This document shows positions 1 through 6,191 of a stretch of 6,635 nucleotides of DNA, in pieces. A program made the position numbers and the translations under genes. The first letter of the stretch is position 1, and every line of letters starts with the position of its first letter. The notes beneath the pieces are model-generated. The model was not told where the DNA came from, searched no databases, and was given only the letters and a program-made list of their open reading frames with translations. Origin of the DNA: Opitutia bacterium UBA4654 (GTDB lineage: Bacteria > Verrucomicrobiota > Verrucomicrobiia > Opitutales > Intestinicryptomonadaceae); NCBI GenBank assembly GCA_002405555.1, contig DHMA01000211.1, positions 1 through 6,635 of the forward strand. The letters are read 5' to 3'.

Positions 1-36
1 CTCACGCTTGCGGAGCTCGCGGCGCAATGCCTGTAA
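1..36 (+). CDS. 3' end of an unidentified upstream gene
   Basis: Reading from base 1 in frame 1 gives LTLAELAAQCL followed by a TAA stop at 34-36, only four bases before the ATG of the aldolase gene. The short spacing is what is expected of two genes in one operon, possibly translationally coupled. Eleven residues are too few to identify a family, so no function is proposed. It could also be a chance open frame, since a reading frame of this length is not significant by itself. Confidence 0.4.
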   Translation, partial: LTLAELAAQCL

Positions 37-40
37 TGCC

Positions 41-868
41 ATGCCGCTTGTATCGTTAAAGGAAATTCTGCCCGAAGCGCGCCGCCAAAAACGCGCCGTA
101 GGGGCGTTCAACGTGGCGAACTACGAGTGCGCCCTCGGCGTCATCAGAGCCGCTGAGGGCGAAAAATCGCCCGTGATAATTCAGGTGTTCCAGCGTCTGT
201 TTCGCTCCGAGAAGGGCGCGGACTTGGCGGGCACGCTTCTGCGCATGGCGCACAGATGCTCCCAGCCCGTCGTCGTCCACCTCGACCACGGCGCGGAGGC
301 TTCGCAGGTTCGCGACGCCCTCGCGGCGGGCTTCTCGTCGGTGATGTTCGACGGCTCGAAGCTTCCGTTCGACGAAAACGCCGCCCTCACGAAATACTCC
401 GCCGACTACGCGCACGCCGTCGGCGCGAGCTGCGAGGGCGAAATCGGGCACGTCGCCATGGGCGACGAAAGCGCGATTACGACCGTCGAGGACGCCGTGA
501 AATTCTACGACGCCACAAAGGTTGACGCCCTCGCGGTGTCGGTCGGCACCGTCCACGGCTTCTACACCGCAGAGCCTAAAATCGAGGTCGGGCGTTGCCG
601 CGAAATCGCCGACGCCCTTCCCGAAGTTCCGCTCGTGCTCCACGGCGGTTCGGGAACTCCCCCGCAGGACGTCCGCGCGCTCATCGAAAACGGCGTTTCC
701 AAAATCAACATCGCAACCGAGTACATGGACACATTCCTGAAATCGGTAAAAAAACAGCTCGATTTGCTCGACGGAAAATTCAGGCCAATCGACCTGTTTA
801 TGGACCCCGTAGTGGACGACTGCGCCGCGCACGTTTCGCGGCTGATTCGCTTCTTCGCGGGAAAATAG
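41..868 (+). CDS. Class II (zinc) ketose-bisphosphate aldolase, fructose-bisphosphate aldolase family
   Basis: A cytoplasmic, zinc-dependent aldolase that reversibly splits a ketose 1,6-bisphosphate into dihydroxyacetone phosphate and an aldehyde. The 275-residue product begins MPLVSLKEIL, the usual start of this family. It carries LDHG with Asp82 (proton donor) and the zinc ligand His83, VGTVHG with His172, HGGSG with His201, and the NIATE phosphate-site loop at 223-227. Spacing and length fit the shorter type-B enzymes (GatY/KbaY/Bacillus Fba size, about 285 residues) rather than the 359-residue E. coli FbaA type. The frame is open up to a TTG at position 8, but the family alignment favours ATG 41. 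There is no clear Shine-Dalgarno, so coupling to the gene ending at 36 is plausible. Whether the substrate is fructose, tagatose or another ketose bisphosphate cannot be told from sequence. An intrinsic terminator follows directly. Confidence 0.93.
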   Translation: MPLVSLKEILPEARRQKRAVGAFNVANYECALGVIRAAEGEKSPVIIQVFQRLFRSEKGADLAGTLLRMAHRCSQPVVVHLDHGAEASQVRDALAAGFSSVMFDGSKLPFDENAALTKYSADYAHAVGASCEGEIGHVAMGDESAITTVEDAVKFYDATKVDALAVSVGTVHGFYTAEPKIEVGRCREIADALPEVPLVLHGGSGTPPQDVRALIENGVSKINIATEYMDTFLKSVKKQLDLLDGKFRPIDLFMDPVVDDCAAHVSRLIRFFAGK

Positions 869-875
869 GGCATGC

Positions 876-913
876 GGGGCGTCCGTCCCGACTGCGGACG
901 CCCCGATTTTTTT
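876..913 (+). terminator. Intrinsic terminator after the aldolase gene
   Basis: A perfect 10-bp GC-rich stem (876-885 with 895-904) and a 9-base loop are followed at once by GA and seven T residues (907-913). It begins 7 bases after the aldolase stop. It ends only 24 bases before the ATG of the transporter gene, so it may limit read-through into that gene rather than mark a clean operon end. Confidence 0.9.
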
Positions 914-937
914 CGAAACTTCAACAACGGCGTTATT

Positions 938-2194
938 ATGAACAGGGAAAAAAGCAACGAGATTTACAAATGGGTTCTGCTCGGACTTCTATGGGTGGCG
1001 TACTTTTTACAGCAGGGCACCCGCCAAATTTACAACGCCGTCATTCCGCAGATTCAGTCGGATTTCGGCGTCGATTCCGTGCACATCGGGCTTGTCGCTA
1101 CGGTCTTCACTTTCACCTACGGAATCTGCGTGCCGCTGGCGGGAATCGCAAGCGACATTTTCAGGCGCAAATGGGTAATCGTAATCGGGGTGGGGCTGTT
1201 CAGTTTGGGGATATTCTTTTCGTCGTTCGCAAGCTCAATCGGCATTCTCCTAATCACATACGGCCTGCTGAATGGCATGGGGCAGAGCTTCTACTTTCCG
1301 CCCGCGTCGTCGCTGATGGGGCAGCTTCACAGCGAGCGGCGCTCGACGGCGTTTTCGATACACCAAACCGCGCAGTATTTGGGCGTCGTGATTTGCAGCT
1401 GCGTGGCGGGCTATTTGGGAATGCTAAAACCCGTGGCGGGCTTTTCGGGCTGGCAGTTGCCGTTTCTGCTCTTCGGCGGAATCGGCATAGTCTGGGCGTT
1501 GATTCTTGCGTTCACAATGCGCTATTCTCGCCTGACGCCGCCGACGGTCTCGCGCGAGGAAATCAGAAAATCGTTCAAAGAGGCGTCGCTGATGATGGTT
1601 CGCAAACCGTCCGCGCTCATACTTTCGCTTGCGTTCGGCTTCATGGTCTACGTTGACATAGGCTTCAAAACGTGGATGCCCACATATCTCTTCGAGACCT
1701 ACGGAATGTCAATCGGCGAGGCGGCGTTCAACGCCGTGATTTGGCACTACGCGGGCGCGTTCCTCGGCGTGATGGTTGGCAGCAGGGTTATCGACAGGCT
1801 CGTTATGCGGAAAATCCACACGGCGCGTTTCGACGCCGACATCGCGGGCTTTTTCTTCGCCGCGCCGTTCATCTACTTGATGGCGAACGCGTCGGGGCTG
1901 CCGATGTGCATTTTGGCTCTCTTCCTCTTCGGCGTGTTCAAGGGCGTTTGCGACGCGGGCATTTTTGCGTCGTTCCTCGACGTCATCGTTCCGCAGTACA
2001 GGGCGTCGGCGATGGGAATCATGCTCTGCGTGGGCTTTGTGATTGGCTCGACGGCGTCAACGGTGCTCGGCTTCATGCGCGACCACTTGGGGTTGACCGC
2101 GGGGATTTCCTCGCTTGCGCTGCTCTATTTTGTAAACGCCGCGATGATTTTTGCCGCAAGAAAATTTTTCTTCCGCCGCGACTACGAAGGTTAG
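938..2194 (+). CDS. Major facilitator superfamily transporter, sugar-phosphate/OPA permease-like
   Basis: An inner-membrane secondary transporter of 418 residues, the normal length for a 12-helix MFS protein. Hydrophobic segments run through most of the chain, with a basic central loop around 195-224 separating the two halves. The loop 2-3 signature is GIASDIFRRK (69-78), with a degenerate copy, GSRVIDRLVMRK, near 281-292. Helix 1 has QQGTRQIYNAVIPQI, where Arg29 sits like the substrate arginine of GlpT. The segment TWMPTYL...WHYAG (245-273) resembles the WSPTYL...EYAG region of GlpT. This points to the organophosphate:phosphate antiporter or a neighbouring anion-symporter family, but the substrate is unknown. 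The frame is open further upstream to 872, but those codons would translate the terminator stem, so ATG 938 is chosen. No Shine-Dalgarno is visible. It lies downstream of the aldolase and may import a sugar or sugar derivative feeding it (inference). Confidence 0.88.
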   Translation: MNREKSNEIYKWVLLGLLWVAYFLQQGTRQIYNAVIPQIQSDFGVDSVHIGLVATVFTFTYGICVPLAGIASDIFRRKWVIVIGVGLFSLGIFFSSFASSIGILLITYGLLNGMGQSFYFPPASSLMGQLHSERRSTAFSIHQTAQYLGVVICSCVAGYLGMLKPVAGFSGWQLPFLLFGGIGIVWALILAFTMRYSRLTPPTVSREEIRKSFKEASLMMVRKPSALILSLAFGFMVYVDIGFKTWMPTYLFETYGMSIGEAAFNAVIWHYAGAFLGVMVGSRVIDRLVMRKIHTARFDADIAGFFFAAPFIYLMANASGLPMCILALFLFGVFKGVCDAGIFASFLDVIVPQYRASAMGIMLCVGFVIGSTASTVLGFMRDHLGLTAGISSLALLYFVNAAMIFAARKFFFRRDYEG

Positions 2195-2217
2195 GCGGGA
2201 TAGTGTTGGTGAAAAAC

Positions 2218-2257
2218 GCCCGACGCTCCTTTGCGGAGCGTCGGGCTTCCTTTTTTT
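2218..2257 (+). terminator. Bidirectional terminator between convergent MFS and galM genes
   Basis: A perfect 12-bp stem (2218-2229 with 2235-2246) closes a 5-base loop. On the + strand it is followed by TTCC and seven T residues (2251-2257). On the - strand it is followed, one base after the stem, by five T residues (complement of the A run 2212-2216). It lies midway between the two convergent stop codons, 2194 and 2289, so it can end both transcripts. The + direction looks stronger. Confidence 0.9.
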
Positions 2258-2288
2258 CGATTTTGCCGACTCTGATTGCGGCGCGGTT

Positions 2289-3365
2289 TTATTTGCGCGT
2301 TCCGAATTTGTAAACGCAGACGTGCCTGTATTCGCCGCCCGCGCGGAGGACGGGCGACGGAAAATTCGGCTTGTTCGGAGCGTCGGGGAAGTTCTGCGTT
2401 TCGAGGGCGATTCCCGCAAAACGCGCGTAGGGCAGCCCGTTCTTGCCGTTTTCGCGCGAGGCGAACGTGCCGCCCGCAAAAAATTGCAGCCCCGGCTGGT
2501 CTGTGAACACTTGCAGTTCGCGCCCCGACTGCGGGTCGTAGAGCACAGCCGCAAGCTCCGCCTTGCCCGATGCGCCCGCGTTCAGAACCCAGTTGTGGTC
2601 GTAGCCGCAGCCGCGTTTGAGCTGCTCGTTTTCTTCGCCGATTCGCCCTCCAATCCGCGCGGGGTTGCGGAAATCGAACGGCGTTCCGCTCACGTCGGCA
2701 AGCTCGCCCGTCGGTACGAGGTTTTCGTTTACGGGCGTGTATCTGTCGGCGAAAATTTGCAGAATGTGGTCGGAGGTATCGCCGATTCCCTCGCCGCGCA
2801 GATTGAAGAACGAGTGGTTGGTGAGGTTTACGATTGTGTCGGCGTCGCTTGCGGCGCGGTAGGAAATTTTCAGCGCGTCGTCGTCGCCGAGTTCGTAGCG
2901 CATGTCTACGGCGAGCGCGGCGGGGTAGCCCGCGTCTCCGTCGGGCGAGACGAGGCGCATGTCGATTTTCCCCTCGTCGGCGTCGAGCACGTCCCAAACC
3001 CGCATGTCGAAGCCGCGCGAGCCGCCGTGGAGGGCGTTCGGGCCGTTGTTTTTTTCGAGTTGGTATGTTTTGCCGTTCAGCTTAAATTCGCCGTTCGCGA
3101 TTCTGTTTGCGAAGCGTCCGACCGCCGCGCCGAAAAACCGCGCCGCCTTGAAATCCACATATTCGCCGAGCGTTTTGTGTCCGAGAACCACGTCGGCAAA
3201 TTCGCCGCGCCCGTCCCGCGCGAACAGCTCGACGATTCTTCCGCCGAAGTTCGTTATGGACACTTCCGTGCCGTTTTTGTTTTTGAGCGTGTAAAGCGAC
3301 GTTTTTTTCGAATCTACCGTCGATTCGAAGTCGGATTTGTCGAGAGCGGAGAACAACTTTTTCAC
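2289..3365 (-). CDS. galM: Aldose 1-epimerase (galactose mutarotase)
   Basis: Interconverts the alpha and beta anomers of aldohexoses such as galactose and glucose, the entry step of the Leloir pathway. The 358-residue product has the full set of family signatures: GRFANRI (83-89), NALHGG with His113, LTNHSFFNL with the catalytic acid His184, GYDHNWVL with substrate-binding Asp256, and ALETQNFPD with the catalytic base Glu322. Length matches the family (about 340-380). No lipoprotein or export signal is evident, so a cytoplasmic location is likely. The start is GTG (complement of 3363-3365), giving MKKLF. It is supported by the typical distance to the SLYTLKNKNG strand, and I see no better in-frame ATG or Shine-Dalgarno. 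No other galactose genes are adjacent. It is flanked by terminators on both sides and is probably transcribed alone from a promoter in 3366-3467. Confidence 0.95.
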   Translation of the reverse strand: MKKLFSALDKSDFESTVDSKKTSLYTLKNKNGTEVSITNFGGRIVELFARDGRGEFADVVLGHKTLGEYVDFKAARFFGAAVGRFANRIANGEFKLNGKTYQLEKNNGPNALHGGSRGFDMRVWDVLDADEGKIDMRLVSPDGDAGYPAALAVDMRYELGDDDALKISYRAASDADTIVNLTNHSFFNLRGEGIGDTSDHILQIFADRYTPVNENLVPTGELADVSGTPFDFRNPARIGGRIGEENEQLKRGCGYDHNWVLNAGASGKAELAAVLYDPQSGRELQVFTDQPGLQFFAGGTFASRENGKNGLPYARFAGIALETQNFPDAPNKPNFPSPVLRAGGEYRHVCVYKFGTRK

Positions 3366-3386
3366 GAAAAAATTAAACGCGTTTCG

Positions 3387-3435
3387 GGCGCGGAAGTCGA
3401 GCCGAAAACGCCGTTTCCGCCTGATTTTCCGCGCC
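3387..3435 (-). repeat. Inverted repeat upstream of galM
   Basis: Nine-base perfect arms, GGCGCGGAA at 3387-3395 and TTCCGCGCC at 3427-3435, are separated by 31 bases. On the - strand this lies between the typA terminator and the galM start, 21 bases upstream of the GTG. It could form a hairpin in the galM leader or be an operator. With GC-rich sequence like this, chance is a real alternative. No T run follows it, so it is not an intrinsic terminator. Confidence 0.35.
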
Positions 3436-3467
3436 GCGTCCCTCGCGTTAGCCGAAGCGCAAACCGC

Positions 3468-3501
3468 AAAAAAATCCCGACGGGGCGCGTCGGGATTTTT
3501 T
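3468..3501 (-). terminator. Intrinsic terminator of typA, symmetrical on both strands
   Basis: A 7-bp stem (3475-3481 with 3489-3495) and a 7-base loop are flanked by seven A residues (3468-3474) and six T residues (3496-3501). On the - strand it lies 28 bases after the typA stop codon and ends in a run of seven U, a typical intrinsic terminator. It separates typA from the downstream, same-strand galM. The A/T flanks make it work equally well in the other direction, although no + strand gene precedes it. Confidence 0.88.
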
Positions 3502-3529
3502 GATTTAAAATGCGCGGATTCGGCGGATT

Positions 3530-5368
3530 CTACGAATTTTCGAGGTTTTTCATTTCGCGGTGCGCCGCGCGGTTGCGGGCGTTTGCGTCGAGAATCCTCT
3601 TGCGCATTCTGATGTTGTGCGGGGTTGCCTCAACCAGTTCGTCCGCTTCGATGAATTCGATGGCGCGTTCGAGCGAGAATTTTTCGGCGGGTGTGAGCAC
3701 CACCGTCTGCTCTTTGTACGACATTCTGATATTCGTCAGGTGCTTTTCGCGACAGGGGTTCACGAGCATTTCGATTCCCTTCGGCTCGTAGCCCACAATC
3801 TGTCCCGCGTAGATTTGCTCCTGCGGCTCGACGAACAGGCGTCCGCGCTCTTCGAGAATCAGCAGCGCAAAGCGCGTCGATACGCCGTTTTCGATTGAAA
3901 CCAGCCTGCCAGACGGGTTTGTTGCGAACTCGCCGCAGTATGGCGCGTATTCGCGGAAGAGGTGCGAGAACACCCCGTGCCCCGACGTCGTGTTCATCAG
4001 TTCAAGCTCGAAGCCGATAAGCCCGCGCGTGGGCATTCGCGCGGTAATGCGCGAGCGCCTGCTTATTTCGGAGGTTTCCATTTCCTCGATTTGCGCCTTG
4101 CGGGCGGCGAGCATTTTCATGATTGCGCCCGTGTTGTCTTCGGGGGCTTCTACGTATACTGTTTCGAAGGGTTCGAGCAGTTTGCCGTCGGCGTCGCGGT
4201 GCATGAGCACTTTCGGGCGCGACACGCAGACCTCGTAGTTTTCGCGGCGCATTGTCTCGACGAGAACCGCAATCTGCATTGCCCCGCGCGCGAAGATGTT
4301 GAACACGCCCGCCCTGTCGGTGTCCTCAACCTTGATGGAAATGTTCGTGCGCATTTCGCGTTTGAGGCGTTCGCCGACGACTCTCGACGTTACATTTTTG
4401 CCGTCCTGCCCCGCGAGCGGGCCGTCGTTGATTGAAATTTCCATCGAGACCGTCGGCGGGTCGATTGCAACGAAAGGCAGGGGCTGCATGTCTTCGCGCC
4501 CGCAGAGCGTTTCGCCGATGTCCACGTTTTCGAACGCAGCGACGCCCACGATATTGCCCGCAACCCCGACCGCCGAGTCTTCCGTGCCGAGCTTGGAGTA
4601 TTCGAAACAGCGCAGAACCTTTCCCGAAAACTTCGAGCCGTCGCCTTTCATCAGCCAGACGGTGTCGCCCTTTTTTACGCTGCCCGATGTGATTTTTCCG
4701 ATTGCGACCCTGCCGACGTAGTTGTCCCAGTCGATGTTGGAAATGAGCATGCGGAAGTCTTTTTCGTCGTCCACTTTCGGCGCGGGGATGTACTCGACGA
4801 TTTTGTCGAGGAGCGGGGCGCAGTCTACATGCGGAGCGTCGGGCGAGTCGGCAAAATAGCCGTCTTTCGCCGAGCCGTAGAGCACGGGGGCGTCGAACTG
4901 TTCCTCCGTCGCGCCAAGCTCCAAAAAGAGTTCGAGCACCTTTTCGAGCGTGGCGTGCGGGTTGGCGTTCGGGCGGTCGATTTTGTTTATCACGATAATC
5001 GGCTTCAAGCCCTCCGCGAGCGCCTTTTTGAGCACAAAGCGCGTCTGAGCCTGCGGGCCTTCGAAAGCGTCTACAACAAGCAGAACGCCGTCGACCATTT
5101 TCATGACGCGTTCGACCTCTCCGCCGAAGTCGGCGTGCCCCGGGGTGTCCACGATGTTCACGGTGTAGCCGCGCCATTCGATGGAGGTGTTTTTCGCCTT
5201 GATTGTAATGCCCTTTTCGCGTTCGAGATCCATGGAATCCATGGCGCGTTCGGTGACGGTTTGGTTTTTGCGGTATGCGCCGCCCGCGCTAAGCAGACGG
5301 TCTACGAGAGTCGTTTTGCCGTGGTCTACGTGCGCGATGATTGCAAGGTTGCGGAATTTTGAATGCAT
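3530..5368 (-). CDS. typA: Translational GTPase TypA/BipA
   Basis: A ribosome-binding GTPase of the EF-G/LepA class. Known relatives assist 50S subunit assembly and growth at low temperature or under stress, and act in the cytoplasm. The 612-residue product matches the usual length (about 605-615). GTPase motifs are in order: G1 AHVDHGKT (12-19), G2 GITI with Thr55, G3 DTPGH (74-78), G4 NKID (128-131), and a G5-like GSA (166-168 region). The EF-Tu-like domain 2 follows (about 205-290), then the EF-G-like domains and the BipA-specific C-terminus with LVNPCREKHLTN and DELVEATPHNIRMRKR. The frame stays open to 5599, but the extra 77 codons overlap the divergent regulator and are not conserved in character. 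ATG at 5366-5368 (MHSKFRNLAIIAHVDHGKT) gives the standard N-terminus. No Shine-Dalgarno is evident. It is transcribed divergently from the TetR gene and ends at its own terminator. Confidence 0.97.
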   Translation of the reverse strand: MHSKFRNLAIIAHVDHGKTTLVDRLLSAGGAYRKNQTVTERAMDSMDLEREKGITIKAKNTSIEWRGYTVNIVDTPGHADFGGEVERVMKMVDGVLLVVDAFEGPQAQTRFVLKKALAEGLKPIIVINKIDRPNANPHATLEKVLELFLELGATEEQFDAPVLYGSAKDGYFADSPDAPHVDCAPLLDKIVEYIPAPKVDDEKDFRMLISNIDWDNYVGRVAIGKITSGSVKKGDTVWLMKGDGSKFSGKVLRCFEYSKLGTEDSAVGVAGNIVGVAAFENVDIGETLCGREDMQPLPFVAIDPPTVSMEISINDGPLAGQDGKNVTSRVVGERLKREMRTNISIKVEDTDRAGVFNIFARGAMQIAVLVETMRRENYEVCVSRPKVLMHRDADGKLLEPFETVYVEAPEDNTGAIMKMLAARKAQIEEMETSEISRRSRITARMPTRGLIGFELELMNTTSGHGVFSHLFREYAPYCGEFATNPSGRLVSIENGVSTRFALLILEERGRLFVEPQEQIYAGQIVGYEPKGIEMLVNPCREKHLTNIRMSYKEQTVVLTPAEKFSLERAIEFIEADELVEATPHNIRMRKRILDANARNRAAHREMKNLENS

Positions 5369-5379
5369 ATTGAATTGGC

Positions 5380-5414
5380 GTATATCCAAGTACCATTCAA
5401 GAGTATAGTCAAGA
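5380..5414. repeat. Three contiguous degenerate direct repeats upstream of typA
   Basis: On the + strand three blocks follow one another without gaps: GTATATCCAA (5380-5389), GTACCATTCAAGA (5390-5402) and GTATAGTCAAGA (5403-5414). Each starts with GTA and ends with CAA or CAAGA. On the - strand they read TTGACTATAC, TTGAATGGTAC and TTGGATATAC, so they supply several promoter-like hexamers (TTGACT, TATACT, TATACG). No pair has the usual 16-18 base spacing, so the typA promoter cannot be placed. They lie 11-46 bases upstream of the typA start and may form its promoter or an operator. Confidence 0.45.
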
Positions 5415-5467
5415 ATTATGCGCGTTTGCCCTCCGCCGCGCGCGCCGCAAAAAAAACGAAAAAAAAT

Positions 5468-5497
5468 TTGACAAAGCCGCCGATTCAAACATTTGAT
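5468..5497 (+). promoter_or_regulatory. Probable sigma-70-type promoter of the TetR-efflux operon
   Basis: A perfect -35 hexamer, TTGACA (5468-5473), is followed after 18 bases by TTTGAT (5492-5497), a 4-of-6 match to the -10 consensus. An A-rich tract (5449-5466) just upstream could act as an UP element. A second -10-like hexamer, TATGAT, occurs at 5505-5510. Either would start transcription near 5503-5517, leaving a short leader before ATG 5548. Confidence 0.55.
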
Positions 5498-5515
5498 TGA
5501 AACATATGATTGAAT
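5483..5515. promoter_or_regulatory. Candidate operator: 13-bp tandem repeats inside an imperfect palindrome
   Basis: Two 13-base units, ATTCAAACATTTG (5483-5495) and ATTGAAACATATG (5496-5508), differ at two positions. A partial third copy, ATTGAA, follows (5509-5514). The whole stretch is also an imperfect palindrome with perfect outer arms ATTCAA and TTGAAT. It overlaps the -10 region and precedes the regulator's coding start, the usual place for an autorepressing TetR protein to bind. The assignment to this regulator is inference from position and symmetry. Confidence 0.6.
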
Positions 5516-5547
5516 GCGGTCTGATACAAAAAGTGGCGTCGGGCGAC

Positions 5548-6171
5548 ATGTCCGACCCGAAGGTGCGCATAGCCCGCGCCGCGATAGAGGAGTTTGCAAT
5601 GCGCTCGCTCGACGGCGCGAGGATTAGGGAAATCGCAAAAAAATCGGGCGCGAACGTCGCGGCAATCAGCTACCATTTCGGCGGCAAAAAGGCTCTGTAC
5701 AACGCGGTTGTGGAGGGCGTTTCCGACTATTTCGAAGACTCGGTGAAGCCATTTTACGACAGGGGAGAGGCGGTTTTCGAAAAAAACGACTCCGCCGCCG
5801 CAACGAACCTCGCGCGAGAATTTCTCATCGGCACAATCCGCAAATTTTCGGAGGTGGACATAGTGCCAGCTTTCTGCCTGATAATGGCGCGGGAAACGGC
5901 GTCGCCCTCCGAGTCTTTCCGGCGCGTTTACGACTCCATTTTCCGCAAGCCGGTGGACTTCCTCTCGCGGCTTTTGCAGGTTGCCTCAAAGGGGCGGCTC
6001 GCCCGCGATGTGGGGATAGTTTTCGCGCAGGCATTGTGGTCCAACGTGCGCTCGTATTCCTCGAAAAGCGGCGCGATTCTTAAACTGCACTCGTGGAAAA
6101 AAATCGGGGACGCCGAGCTTGATTTGCTCGATTCCGCGCTCTCGAAAGTGCTTTCAAAAACGCTGAAATAA
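5548..6171 (+). CDS. TetR/AcrR-family transcriptional regulator, CecR (YbiH)-like
   Basis: A DNA-binding repressor that probably releases its operator when it binds a toxic small molecule. Counting from ATG 5548 it has 207 residues. The N-terminal TetR domain includes RIARAAIEEFA, the helix-turn-helix IREIAKKSGANVAAISYHFG (26-45) and the GGKKALY turn. The ANVAAISYHFG segment and the C-terminal MARETASP (113-120) are like E. coli CecR/YbiH and other TetR proteins with the DUF1956/CerR-type ligand domain. In-frame starts at ATG 5506 (221 residues) and TTG 5497 also exist. I prefer 5548 because it gives the usual short lead into helix 1 and because the upstream starts fall within the promoter and operator repeats, but ATG 5506 is a fair alternative. 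It lies 20 bases before an efflux adaptor gene, so it is very likely a local repressor of that operon. CecR is likewise next to an adaptor gene in E. coli. Confidence 0.9.
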   Translation: MSDPKVRIARAAIEEFAMRSLDGARIREIAKKSGANVAAISYHFGGKKALYNAVVEGVSDYFEDSVKPFYDRGEAVFEKNDSAAATNLAREFLIGTIRKFSEVDIVPAFCLIMARETASPSESFRRVYDSIFRKPVDFLSRLLQVASKGRLARDVGIVFAQALWSNVRSYSSKSGAILKLHSWKKIGDAELDLLDSALSKVLSKTLK

Positions 6172-6180
6172 ATTTAAAAA

Positions 6181-6185
6181 AAGGA
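6181..6185 (+). promoter_or_regulatory. Ribosome binding site of the adaptor gene
   Basis: AAGGA, preceded by an A run, ends six bases before the ATG at 6192. It is the only clear Shine-Dalgarno-like sequence before a gene in the window, and it fixes the start of the adaptor gene. Confidence 0.6.
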
Positions 6186-6191
6186 AAAACA

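Noticed and set aside
56..832. A 258-codon open frame on the - strand opposite the aldolase
   Set aside because: It is a mirror of a well-conserved aldolase with all metal ligands present. The product has no family features and there is no promoter or operon partner.
872..937. Upstream start at 872 for the transporter
   Set aside because: The added 22 codons would translate the terminator hairpin and T run. ATG 938 gives the usual short cytoplasmic lead into helix 1.
2057..2997. Overlapping - strand open frames of 165 and 268 codons across the end of the transporter gene and galM
   Set aside because: They are arginine/alanine-rich shadow frames overlapping better-supported genes and the terminator at 2218-2257.
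2151..3503. A 450-codon open frame on the + strand opposite galM
   Set aside because: It lies almost wholly antisense to galM, whose catalytic motifs are intact. The frame is open because of the GC-biased codons of the true gene, and its product is low-complexity with no recognisable domain.
4326..5177. 283-codon - strand frame inside typA
   Set aside because: It is the same strand but shifted relative to typA, arginine-rich and without domain features. The typA frame is intact across this segment, so it is not a sign of a frameshift.
5431..5466. GC-rich stretch followed by A runs as a possible terminator
   Set aside because: No stable stem directly adjoins a T run on either strand in the right order. 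The A tract fits better as an upstream promoter element.
5369..5599. 77-codon N-terminal extension of TypA
   Set aside because: The extension would cover the divergent promoter region and part of the TetR gene. The standard TypA N-terminus begins at the ATG at 5366-5368.
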